NCBI GenBank assembly: GCA_026936325.1
Contig: JAPTHN010000011.1
Span: 2,857,001-2,921,000 of the forward strand
DNA length: 64,000 bases
Source: Platynereis dumerilii
Taxonomy: Eukaryota; Annelida; Polychaeta; Phyllodocida; Nereididae
Reading direction: 5' to 3'
The stretch's first letter is position 1. Every line of letters starts with the position of its first letter. The translations under genes were made by a program, and so were the position numbers. The notes under the pieces are model-generated. The model was not told the DNA's origin and did not search any database. It saw nothing but the letters and a program-made list of their open reading frames with translations. Of this stretch, positions 1 to 10,259 are shown piece after piece.

Positions 1-779
1 TTGCAATTGCCAGACAAAATGGCCATGAAACTAGCAGAAATGCTAGTTCTACTCATAACTTGCATGAGTTCTAGTTTACCAAATGTTTGTTTATCAAAAG
101 CTTTTTTGCAATAAAGGGCAAAAGCAATGATGGAGCAAAAGAATCAAGGAAATCAATTCAGTCACAAATTTAGATTGTGTAATAATTGGCAGAGAAAAAT
201 GCCAAAAAACTAGCAAAAGTGCTAGTTCTGCTCATAAAATTTAGATTGGTGAGCAATTGGCAGAAAAAAGGCCATAAAATACTAGCAAAATTGCTAGTTC
301 TGCTTGGAACTAGAATAAATGCTAGTTTGCCAAATATTTGTTTCTCAAAAGTTTTTTGACATGAAGATAATGTGCAAAAAGCAATGATGGCTCTAAAGTG
401 TTGAGGACATCAGTTCAGTAAAAAATTTAGATTGGCGAGAGATTGGCAGAAAAAATGCCAAAAAACTAGCAAAAGTGCTAGTTCTGACCATTACTTGCAT
501 AAATGCTAATTAACCAACAAAATATTTGTTTGTACATAGATTTTTGGTTGAAAATAATGTGCAAAAGAGAAGGATAGAGCAAAAGCATCAAGGACATCAA
601 TTCAGTCACAAATTTAGATTGGTGAGCATTTCGCAGAAAAAAGTTGTAAAAGCAGCAAAATTGCTAGTTCTGCTCAGAACTTGTACGAATGGTAGTTTAC
701 TAAATATTGGTTTCTCAAATTTTTTTCGGCTTGAAGATAATGTGCAAAAGTGATAAGATAGCTCACAATGTCATGGACG
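1..779 (+). repeat. Divergent satellite block (about 186-bp monomer)
   Basis: About four degenerate monomers of the window-wide satellite. Each carries the landmark order: GCAAAAG, TCAAGGA, AATTCAGT, ATTTAGATTGG, GCAATTGGCAGAAAAA, the dyad ACTAGCAAAATTGCTAGT, and CAAATATTTG. Monomer length varies because of small indels. The window starts inside the array, so the left edge is not seen. No gene is supported here; the small ORFs are by-products of the repeat. Confidence 0.9.
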
Positions 780-2619
780 TCTGTAACCGTGTATACATGG
801 ACAAAGACTTCTCTTTTCTTTAAAATGGCTTTATTCAACGTTACCATTTAAACCATTTAGACGATTTAAACCATTTAGACGATTTAAACCATTTAGACGA
901 ATTGGCTTTCAATAAAATAAAACAGTACTTGTAAGAATATGACACATATGAAACATGATTATATGTACAAATGAATGATATGAGTATGCACATAGCATTA
1001 TCTCTGATGTAAAGCACAATAAATTCACAATGAATTAGTAGTAGCTCATGAAGAATATACATAAAGTTTACAACTTACCCTGATTGAGCTGATTAGGTCA
1101 CAAATAGCGAGCATATAACAGTGTCAGTGTGTGTTCTCTCTGAACTCTTGCAGTGGAATGAAAACTTCCCAGAGATTAGTAAAGAAAACAAAGTTAAACT
1201 GTTATGCCCCTTTCACACCTACAAGGATGCCTTCAAGGATCACCAAGGATGGCCTAGGATGAAGGAAATTCTTCATCCTGCTCCATCCGGCATTCAAATA
1301 ATTGCTACAATGTAACAATGCCTAATGTTACATTTTGAAGCAGGATGCACTATGGTATCAGTGAGGACTGAGCAAGGACCTACTATGGTCTTGAAGGACT
1401 GAACAAGGATACTGCAGGATTGAACAAGGATACAGCAGGACTGAACAAGGATGCAGCAGGACTGAACAAGGATACAGCAGGATTGAACAAGGACAATGCA
1501 GGATAAAACAAGGATACTGCAGGATTGAACAAGGATACTGCAGGATTGAACAAGGATAGTGCAAAACTGAGGTCTCTCAAGACTCAAGTTGTGTCGATGC
1601 CTGCAGACACTGTCTATGGCAATGACACCTAATTTGCCCTTGATAAAATAAAAATTACACGGATAGCATACAGCTATTGTTTATTTCAGAGTGGAAAACA
1701 ATGGAAGATTGAAAGGAAAAATAGCCTGTATTGAGGTATTTAAGAAAACCATGGAAATTCAAAATTGAATAGTGAAATTGCTGTAATATTTTTTTAGGAT
1801 GACAAAAAAGGAGGATACTGTATTTATTGCTCATATGCAGAGAACTTCTCACAACTTTTTACATAAACAGAGCTATGAGTGGTACGCCAGGAAAAAAATC
1901 TGAAGCCAGGCTGCTGCCAGGAGGTCAAAAGATCATTATTATCAAACAAGAAAAAGAATAAACTCAACTGTGACAATATTAAACTGGTATGAAGCTTGGG
2001 TTTTAACTGTGTGCATTGTCCACATTCTTACCATCATAAAGTGCACAAATTAGCTTGTTCATGTCCTCCTGCCAATCAAGGATGTGCAAGGATGGCTAAG
2101 GATGAGCCAAGGATGAGTAAGGATGAGCCAAGGATAGGTAAGGATGAGCCAAGGACCCTCCAGGATGCATCCTGGTGCCCACAGGGTCATCAGGGAAGTA
2201 ACAAGGTGGAGCAGGATCCACTAAGGATAGCCCAGGATCCACCAAGGATAGCCAAGGATTCACTAAGGACAATGTAGCCATTTATCCATCCTGTTCATCC
2301 GGCAACAAAAATTGAACATGTTCAATTTTTTGTTGTGATCCGTGGTGGAGATGAAGGATGCTCCAGGATGGTCAAGGATGGCCCGGACCCAACAAGGATG
2401 CAACAAGGATGTAACAAGGATGTAACAAGAGCTAACAAGGATGTCAAGGATGAGTGAGCCTTCTTCATCCGTGAGTATCCTTGGATGCATCCTTGAAGGT
2501 GTGAACACCACATTAGTAATAATCCTCATGGCTGAGTGAACCCACAGTCATGAGGAACATTTGGGTTTTCTCTGATCCAACTGACCAGAGGACCAACTGG
2601 GTGCTACACATCAACTCGA
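780..2619. repeat. Spacer module copy 1, split by a 1.3-kb element
   Basis: First of seven copies of a non-satellite module that interrupts the array. It begins near CTGTAACCGTGTATACATGG, has three or four short repeats of the type ACCATTTAGACGATTTAA at 843-900, and ends in a stretch (2513-2619) containing TCTGATCCAACTGACCAGAG before the satellite resumes at CGATTGCAATTGCCAG. The inserted element occupies 1205-2512. No protein homology is recognised. Read on the minus strand it shows an AATAAA hexamer and a GGTAAGT donor-like site, but no coding exon. Confidence 0.85.
1205..2512. mobile_element. AAGGAT-rich non-autonomous DNA element, TSD TTA
   Basis: Uninterrupted spacer copies read AAACTGTTAGTAATAATCC. 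Here this is split, with TTA duplicated at 1202-1204 and 2513-2515. The ends are inverted copies of TTCACACCTWCAAGGATGC. The interior is full of AAGGAT words, including a 21-bp minisatellite (1388-1580) and a second AAGGATGAGCC-type array (2080-2280). A TTA duplication would fit the TWA preference of PIF/Harbinger elements, but no transposase is present, so the superfamily is inferred. The 97- and 93-codon ORFs inside are products of the 21-bp periodicity. Confidence 0.75.
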
Positions 2620-3892
2620 TTGCAATTGCCAGACAAAATGGCCATGAAACTAGCAAAAATGCTACTTCTACTCATAACTTGCATGAGTTCTAGTTTACCA
2701 AATGTTTGTTTATCAAAAGTTTTTTTGCAATAAAGGGCAAAAGCAATGATGGAGCAAAAGAATCAAGGAAATCAATTCAGTCACAAATTTAGATTGGGTA
2801 GCAATTGGCAGAGAAAAATGCCAAAAAACTAGCAAAAGTGCTAGTTCTGCTCGTAAAATTTAGATTGGTGAAGCAACTGGCAGAAACAGAGGCCATAAAA
2901 TACTAGCAAAATTGCTAGTTCTGCTTGGAACTTTATGAATGCTAGTTTGCCATATATTTGTTTCTCAAAACTTTTTTGATGTGAAAATAATGTGCAAAAG
3001 CAATGATAGCGCAGAAGTGTCAAGGACAATATTTCAATTGGCAGACAAAGTAGCCATGAAACTAGTAAAAATGCTAGTTCTGCTCATAACTTTCATAAAT
3101 TCTACTTTACTAAATATTTGTTTATTAAAAGTTTTTTGGCAATAATATGCAAAAGCAATGATAAAGCAAAAGTGTCAAGAACATCAATTCATTCACAAAT
3201 TTGGATTGGTTGAGCAATTGGCAAAATGGCGTTAAAAACTAGCAAAGTTGCCAGTTCTCATAACTTGTATAAATGCTAGTTTACCAAATAATGTTTCTCA
3301 AATGTTTCCTGTGAAATTAACATGCAAAAGAGAAGGATAGAGCAAAAGCATCAAGGACATCAATTCAGTCACAAATTTAGATTGGTGAGCCATTGGCTAA
3401 AAAAAGGCCGTAAAAAACTAGCAAAATTGCTAGTTCAGCTCAGAACTAGAATAAATGCTAGTTTGCCAAATATTTGTTTCTCAAAAGTTTTTTGAAGTGA
3501 AAATAATGTGCAAAAGCAATGATGGCTCAAAAGAGTCGAGGACACAAGTTCAGTAACAAATTTAGATTGGTGAGCGATTGGCAGAGGAATGGCAAAAAAC
3601 TGGCAAAAGTGCTAGTTCTGACCATAACTTACATGAATGCTAGTTAACCAACCAAATGTTTGTTTATACATCGATTTTTGTTAAAAAATAATGTGCAAAA
3701 GAGAAGGATAGAGCAAAAGCATCAAGGACATTAATTCAGTCACAAATTTAGATTGGTGAGTAATTGACAGAAAAAAGTTAGTAAAAGCAGGAAAATTGCT
3801 AGTTCTGCTCGGAACTTGTACGAATGGTAGTTTACCAAATATTGGTTTCTCAAATGTTTTTCGGCATGAAGATAATGTGCAAAAGTGATAAG
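2620..3892 (+). repeat. Divergent satellite block
   Basis: About seven degenerate monomers in the same orientation as at position 1, ending at GTGCAAAAGTGATAAG, where the LINE insertion begins. Confidence 0.9.
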
Positions 3893-4180
3893 GTAGGTAG
3901 GTAGGTAAATTTTATCTATTGACCTTTTAAATCAAATCACATATATCACAATGAAACAATATATGGATTTAAGCACAACTCTGTACGACAGACTAAAAAC
4001 AGCTAAGTACTCGATTGTAAAAGCTGCAACTATTAACAACACGAAAGAATATCAGATAGGTTTACAACAATAGCTTATCACAGCATAATAACATTCATAT
4101 TTCAGCACCAATATGTATCGCACACAAGGTATAGGGCACCAGTATATAGGAACAATGCAAGATACAAAAATTTAGCACAA

Positions 4181-4702
4181 CTATTGAAAATCTATATTTG
4201 TTATATTATCAACATTCAGTAACCAGGTTGTCAGAGCCTCCTTGAAGCCCACAAGTGAAGTTCTATCTTTAATTTCTTTCGGTATGTTAGCCCACAATTT
4301 TGCCCCATAATATCTGAAACTTTTCTTCCCATGACTTACAGTTTTAAAGCGGGGTATATTGAACAAGTCATTATCTCTTATTTCATAGTACGATTCTCTT
4401 CGTATGAAGAGTTCTGTTATATACATTGGTGCCGTTTGGTTTTTAATCTCATACATTTGAGTTGCTACCACTTTTATACATCGTCTATGGATGTTTAGGA
4501 GTTTTTCATATCGGCATATCTCATTATAATCCGCATCATTGTTATTAACGACATATCGTAATGCTCTTTTGTTAGTTTTCTCTAGCTTTTCCATGTCCAT
4601 TTTTCCAGTGAACATCCATACTATCGGACAGTAGTTGAAATTACTACTTACATAGCTATTATACACTACCTTTCTACAGTCTCTATCAAGGAAGTGTTTC
4701 AT
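4181..4702 (-). pseudogene. LINE ORF2 C-terminal fragment
   Basis: A 173-codon frame downstream of the RT domain of the same element. It has the conserved tail of CR1/Jockey-type proteins: SNFNYCPIVWMF, LEKTNKRALR, then FRYYGAKLWANIPKEIKD and GFKEALTTWL near the end. It is separated from the RT frame by roughly 200 bp with no long frame, so it is a remnant rather than an independent gene. Confidence 0.85.
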
Positions 4703-4913
4703 TCTCTTTAAAGCATTTATTTGTTTACTTGTTTGATTGCATATCTCATTTATGTGACTTTCAAAACTAAGTTTATTATCAAATTCGATTCCTAAGATTA
4801 TTATCTTAGCTGATGCTTTTATTTCATTAGAGTCAATGCAATTGTCAGTGTATAATCTGAGTAAGAATTTTGACGACTGAGAAACATTAACTGGAACTTG
4901 TCCGCATTGGCTT

Positions 4914-6065
4914 TCATGTTATTAGAGTGAAACCAGCGCATAGCTGTTGTACAATCCATTTGCAACTTTGATTGTATTTCTTGGATATTTTTATCAATAC
5001 AGCATAGGGTGTTGTCATCTGCATAGTTATAGATTTAGAATTTAAGGCATGGAATAAAAAATCATTTATAAAGATGTTGAAGAGCAAAGGCCCCAGAATA
5101 GATCCCTGTGGAACTCCTTTTGTATTAGTTTTCCATTCAGACTTCATTTCACCTATTTTAACTCTTTGCTTCCTATCCACTAAGTATGATTTAAGCATTT
5201 GACATACATTGAGACTAAATCCATAGGCATGCAGTTTAGCTATTAGTAAACCATGCGGCATGCAGTCAAATGCCTTTGAAAGATCGATAGCGACTACTCC
5301 TACAGTGTTACCATTGTCTAATGCTTGTCGCCAATCTTCCGTTAGTCTTGTTAAGATGTCATGACATCCATGCCCTTTTCTAAAACCCGATAGATATTCA
5401 TGAAATGAAGGTTGCATGTAATCATAGATTTGATTTGACAGGACTTTTTCCAGGACTTTCGATAAAGCAATTAGTAAATTAACTGATCTGTAGTTATCCT
5501 TGTTCAATTTGTCTTTTTTCTTGTACAGTGGAGTAATATTTGCCTGTTTCATTCCTTCAGGAAAGACATTCTGGTGAATGCATTTATTTGCTAATTTAGT
5601 AAGAGGCTTTACAAGCGACCCGCTTGTCATCTTTATGAATTTTACCGGAATTTCATCATACCCTGCCGCTTTCTTTGCGGATAATTTTGATATCATTTTA
5701 CGTATGTCGCGCTCAGTTACCTCACAAAGACCTATTTCATTTTGATCAAGTTTTATTTTGCTCTTTATTAGAATCACACTCGAGTGATTTGCATATCCTG
5801 CTATTATTTCCTCAATTGATTTATGGTTATTTTCAGGTTGACCTATGTCAGATCCTATTTCACTAAAGAATGTATTAAATATCTCACAGACTTTATTGCA
5901 ATCACTTATAATTTCACCATTTACCCTGAGAGGGATATTATCCGACTTAGTTTTGGTTTTTGAGAAGATAGGCTTGATAGCTTTCCAAAAATCTTTGTTC
6001 TTGGTGCTCCCTTTACATTTTTCTTCAAAATACTTTTTGATTTCTTCATGTTTTATTAAAGTCAC
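4914..6065 (-). pseudogene. LINE reverse transcriptase, frameshifted
   Basis: A 383-codon frame holding the N-terminal and catalytic parts of a non-LTR reverse transcriptase: YKKKDKLNKDNYRSVNLL (motif 1/2), SGFRKGHGCHD, VAIDLSKAFDCMPHG (motif A) and GVPQGSILGPLLFNIFINDF (motif B region). The frame leaves the RT sequence at the catalytic YADD, which is still spelled in the neighbouring frame (about 5020-5035), and continues as nonsense. The enzyme would prime reverse transcription on nicked target DNA. This copy cannot encode it in one frame. Confidence 0.88.
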
Positions 6066-6464
6066 CGCATTCCTTTGCTTTCTGTACTGTGTAGTGATCA
6101 GTCCTATACTTAAAAAATGTATTGCGCATTTGGTTTCTTACAAGAATAGCCTTCTTAAGTCTCTTTCTCATGCAGTGGAAATCATTTTTACAGCTGCTTG
6201 CAGCCTGTATTACCGGAGGAGTTCCAAGAAAACTTATGACAACTCCCCTGGTCGTGTTGTTTCACCTATGTCATTAAAACTTTGCTTGCAGCCTAAATAT
6301 AATTTTATCTTGCTTCCATCAACTTTTGGTAAACTTCTGTGACATTAAAATTTTTATTTACGAAACTAAAATGTTCGTTTTTGGCGGGAGTTTCAAATGA
6401 TCAGCTGCAGTGAAACCAGCAGCAACAGCTGCAGCCAAATCCAGTCTTTGCAGATTCAAAAGAA

Positions 6465-6591
6465 AGAATGAAGGAAGGAATGAAGGAAGGAAAAAAGGCA
6501 GGAAAAAAGGAAGGAAACAAGGAAGAAAAAAGGAAAGTATAGGAAGGAAAGTATAGGAAGGAAAATATGGGAAGGAAAAAAGGGATGGGGG

Positions 6592-6629
<38 letters not shown>
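6465..6629. repeat. GGAA and GATA microsatellite
   Basis: Impure GGAAGGAA/GGAAAAAA purine tract, ending in about nine GATA units. Minus-strand ORFs here (YLSIYLSI-type) are translations of the simple repeat. Confidence 0.9.
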
Positions 6630-6864
6630 TGCTGTTTCACCTATGTCATTAAAACTTGGCATGCAGTCTGAATAGAATATTATCTTGCTTCCATCAACTT
6701 TTGGTAAACTTCTGTGACAACAAATTTTTTTTTTCTCAACTAAAAAGCTAGTTTTTCCCGCGAAATTTAAATGATTGTAGGCCTACAGAGTGTGCTGCTG
6801 CACTAAAAGTGGCAGCATCAGCGGCAGCTCAATGCCAGGCAGAGCTAGTGTTCACAAATGTATA

Positions 6865-7290
6865 GGAAGGAAGGAAGTAAAGATAGGAAGGAAGTATAGG
6901 AAGGAAGGAAGTAAAGGAAGGAAGGAAATAAGGAAGGAAATTTAAGGAAGGAAGGGAGGAAAGAGGGAAGGAAGGATGGATGGATGGATGGATGGATTGG
7001 ATGGATGGAATGGATGGATGGGATAGATGGATTACATAGATGGATTACATAGATGAATTACATAGATGGAATATATGGATTAGATAGATGAAATAGATAG
7101 ATTAGACAGATGGAATAGATAAATAAGATAGAAGGACTAGATATATTACATAGATGGAATAGATAGATTAGATAGATGGAAAGGATAGATCAGATAGATG
7201 AATAGATTAGATAGATGGAAGAGATGGAATAGATGGAATCGATGGATAGAAGGATGGATAGGATAGATAGATAGATGGATTGATTGGATT
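6865..7290. repeat. GGAA, GGAT and GATAGAT simple-repeat tract
   Basis: A gradient from GGAAGGAA through GGATGGAT to ATAGATGGAATAGAT units, part of the TIR element at 6191-7326. Confidence 0.9.
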
Positions 7291-7326
7291 GATTGATACT
7301 TTTACTTATATATCTACAAGCAGCTG

Positions 7327-8175
7327 TTAAAGTGCTTGCACGTTATTTTTTCTCACTGTTTTAGTCTTTTTAGGTGCATGCTTCTCAAGCACGGATACTA
7401 GATTTTGGTGCAGTTTGTTAAAGGCTGAATTTGCATCATTTTCAGTAATATCTCTATCAAGATTCATGTTGCGTAGATCCTGATTGACTCTGTCGTAGTC
7501 AATTTCTTTTAGTTTTCGATAAGATATAGTCTTTTTAGCAGGTATCGGTGCATGTTGCTTCATTACCCCGTCGATAAGATTATGGAAATCGCTTATTCCT
7601 GTATCTAAGGAGAATCCTTTTAAGAATTTTCTACGTTTTGTGACTAACATTACATCTATTAAGGTTGCATTGTTTGACTTGAAGCAAGTTGGTTCATTGA
7701 TAATGTTAGTTAGATTAAACGTTGGACAGACTTGAGAAAGCAAGTTATTTTGCAGCATATTGAAGTTTAGATCGCCTATTATGATTACAGGACTTCTTCA
7801 CATGTTTTTTCAAAGTAGTGTTTGAATGTGTTTGGATTAGTTTTTGAATTTTTTGTACATTCCTAGTACCAATATTTTGGTTTCATTGCAAGTTATTTCA
7901 ACAGACATACATTCAACTTCATCATTGAATTCTTTGACACGGCCTAGAGTCGAGGGTATGTTTTTCGACACGTAGATCATTAATCCCCCACTGTTGGATT
8001 TTTTATCTTGCCTATACATGCTATAGTTTTCTATCTCATAGAGTGCGTTACGGTGCGATTCATCTAATTTTGTTACACTCAACACAGTTACCTCAAATTT
8101 GCTTCTGACAAACAGGTTTGATACCTCTTTAAACTTCAAGCCTAAGCTATTCACATTTAGGTGAGTAATAATCAT
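7327..8175 (-). pseudogene. LINE APE-type endonuclease remnant
   Basis: Two minus-strand frames of 143 codons together cover the endonuclease. The upstream frame has THLNVNSLGLKFKEV and GGLMIYVSKNIPSTLG. The downstream one has the stretch NATLIDVMLVTKRR and ISDFHNLI, resembling the D-x-x-x-T and SDH region of APE nucleases; SDF replaces SDH. Between them the catalytic-loop-like IIGDLNFN is readable in the downstream frame at about 7780. The first codons of the longer frame lie outside the LINE, in the spacer module, so the frame start is spurious. Confidence 0.75.
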
Positions 8176-8194
8176 GTTACTTCTGTATGAAAAG

Positions 8195-9712
8195 AGGACA
8201 TCTGTAACCGTGTATACATGGACAAAGAATTCTCTTTTCTTTAAAATGGCTTTATTCAACGTTACCATTCAAACTATTTAGATGATATAAACCATTTAGA
8301 CGATTTAAACCATTTAGACGAATTAGGTTTCAATAAAATAAAACAATACTTGTAAGAATATGACACATATGAAACATGGTTATATGTACAAATGAGTGAT
8401 ATGAGTATGCACATAGCATTATCTCTGATGTAAAGCACAATAAATTCACAATCAATTAGTAGTAGCTCATAAAGAATATACATTCAGTTTACAACTTACC
8501 CTGATTGGGCTAATTTGGTCACAAATAGCAAGCATAACAGTGTGTGTTCTCTCTGAACTCTTGCAGTGGAATGAAAACTTCCCAGAGATTAGTATAGTTA
8601 TACCACTGTTTGCTTTTTCTAGCCAATCAGAAGGCAGGATTTCGCTCTGATATAATGCTTATCACAGCTCATACACCTGATCATGATATTGCATGCTTGG
8701 CTGACTACAAGTTGACAAAATTGAAGGAAACACGGAAACAAAACTGACCAACAAAGGATTAAAACTGAACAACACAGACAGTAAACAAGGAGGAAGATTG
8801 TATCAAGTGTAACTGGTCTCAATAAAAAGGCTGTATTCACACTTTTTATACGAATATCTGAAATAATGATCAAAATTAAGGTCACTTGATAAAATAGTTC
8901 ATTTTGGATAGGCAAGCCGCAACAAAAAATAGCGGAGCAGCAGACCAACAATTTAGGCCCCATTTGGCAAGCACAAAGAATTTTTTTTCTTGTTGCACGA
9001 AGAATTTTTTTTCTTGTTTCCCGAACCCCTGCTTCTTCTTATTTCGGGGGCTGCCGCCCCCGAACCCCTGCTCATTGCTTTCTATTCTTTTTTTAATCTA
9101 TTTCGTAACTTCAAATTAAAATTTTCTCTCTTAAATAATCAGCCTCACCAAAGAGACCTTGGCTGAGAGGGCTGCACTATCGACCTACCCATCTATCTAT
9201 CCGTCTATCTATCTATCTAAAAAATTGATCTATGAAATTAACGTATTGTGTTATTTATATCTATCTATCAATCTTTCTATCTATCTTTCCATCTATCTTT
9301 CTATCTACAAAATTAATGTATTGTATTATTTCCTGAGAAGAAAGAATTCTGACCTGTTGCCTTCAGGGCTGCCAACCTTCAAATGAACTGAGGAACAGGA
9401 ATGAGCAACAAATACAATGAAATGTTGTCGAACAAGAAGGATTGAAGGCAAACAAAGGGATTTAAATTAATTTGTTTTGTACTTAGTGGTATAAGTTAGA
9501 TAACACCCCTGTTTGTGACAATATGCAATAATCCTCGGGCTAAAGCCCTCGGACATATTGCATATTGTCACAAACGCGGGTGTTATCTATTACAAAACAA
9601 GGTTAAACTGTTAGTAATAATCCTCATGGCTGAGTGAACCCACAGTCAACAGTCACAATTGGGTTTTCTCTGATCCAACTGACCAGAGGGCCAACTGGGT
9701 GCTACACATCAA
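8195..9712. repeat. Spacer module copy 2, split by a hairpin-ended element
   Basis: Same module as at 780. It starts right at the LINE junction (AGGACATCTGTAACC) and keeps the ACCATTTAGACGATTTAA repeats. It breaks after GATTAGTATAG at 8597 and resumes at AAAACAAGG (9594). It ends at about 9712, before the satellite. Small differences from copy 1, such as CAGTCAACAGTCACAATTGG near 9645, show independent drift. Confidence 0.85.
8598..9593. mobile_element. TTATACCACT-ended element with terminal long hairpin, copy 1
   Basis: Inserted in the spacer module between GATTAGTATAG and AAAACAA. TTATACCACT at 8598-8607 is perfectly inverted at 9485-9494. Immediately outside the right copy lies a near-perfect hairpin of about 89 bp (9499-9587), with arms of about 42 bp from ATAACACCC to CCTCGGGCT. 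GATA/TATC microsatellites lie at about 9184-9330, and a GC-rich hairpin with CCCGAACCCCTGC repeats at 9020-9080. A minus-strand 114-codon hydrophobic ORF (8619-8963) has no family resemblance I recognise. No clean TSD is seen. The same insertion occurs at 28731. Confidence 0.7.
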
Positions 9713-10108
9713 TTCGATTGCAATTGGCAGACAAAATGGCCATGAAACTAGCAAAAATGCTAGTTCTGCTCATAACTTGCATGAGTTCTAGTTTACCAAA
9801 TGTTTGTTTATCAAAAGTTTTTTGGCAATAAAGTGCGAAAGCAATGATGGAGCAAAAGAATCACGGAAATCAATTCAGTCACATATTTCGATTGGGTAGC
9901 CATTCGCAGAAAAAAATGCCAAAAAACGAGCAAAAAGGCTAGTTCTGCTCATAAAATCTAGATTGTTGAGCAATTGGCAGAAAAAAGCCATAAAAAACTA
10001 GCAAAATTGCTAGTTCAGCTTGGAACTAGAATAAATGCTAGTTTGCCAAATATTTGTTTCTCAAAAATTTTTTGACGTGAAATTAATGTGTGAAAGCATT
10101 GGTTGCTC

Positions 10109-10259
10109 GGCTCAAGTTAAGTATCCAACTGTTGGTGACCTCCCTGGACTGAATAAGCCACAGGATTGGCTTATTCGCAGTTGTTCACATATTTTCAGTC
10201 AATCCTGCAACTTATTCAGTCGAGGGAGGTCACTAATAGTTGGATACTTAACTTGAGCA
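10109..10259. mobile_element. 151-bp palindromic MITE, 8-bp TSD
   Basis: Arms of about 50 bp begin GCTCAAGTTAAGTATCCAAC and return inverted at the other end. Together they would fold into one long hairpin around a centre near 10180. The satellite flank GGTTGCTC is duplicated exactly at 10101-10108 and 10260-10267. An 8-bp TSD fits the hAT superfamily, but the terminal base pair does not match and no known hAT terminus is evident, so the superfamily is open. Confidence 0.85.

Larger units (their letters stand above)
6191..7326. mobile_element. TIR element with microsatellites inside the LINE
   Basis: It splits the LINE between endonuclease and RT. The ends are inverted: CAGCTGCTTGCAG at 6191-6203 and CTACAAGCAGCTG at 7314-7326 (12 of 13 positions match), flanked by TTA on both sides (6188-6190, 7327-7329). 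Inside are two related segments of about 200 bp (6262-6450 and 6630-6850, sharing CTTCCATCAACTTTTGGTAA). Each is followed by GGAA/GGAT/GATA microsatellites (6465-6629, 6865-7290). No transposase is present. The superfamily is unassigned. Confidence 0.7.
3893..8194 (-). mobile_element. CR1/Jockey-like LINE, decayed, split by a TIR element
   Basis: A minus-strand non-LTR retrotransposon. From 8194 downward come the APE-type endonuclease (8175-7330), with THLNVNS, a TKLDES segment, GGLMIYVSK and IIGDLNFNML. A linker follows, then reverse transcriptase (6065-4914) with NYRSVNLL, AIDLSKAFD and KGVPQGSILGPLLFNIFIND, then a C-terminal part (4702-4181) with FRYYGAKLWANIPKEI. The 3' end is a GTAG/TACC microsatellite at 3893-3906. 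At least two frame breaks are visible: one before IIGDLN, and one right at the RT active site, where YADDNTLC lies in the next frame near 5030. The 5' end is truncated at the endonuclease N-terminus. Compared with uninterrupted copies, about 16 bp of target are missing and no TSD is seen. Confidence 0.9.

Noticed and set aside
1294-1587. 97-codon minus-strand ORF with heptad-like SCSILVQ repeats
   Set aside because: Product of a 21-bp minisatellite inside a transposon; all three frames give similar repetitive peptides.
8619-8963. 114-codon hydrophobic ORF present in two copies (also 28752-29096)
   Set aside because: Both copies derive from one insertion, so retention is not independent evidence. 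No known family and no start context. Mentioned with the element rather than called as a gene.
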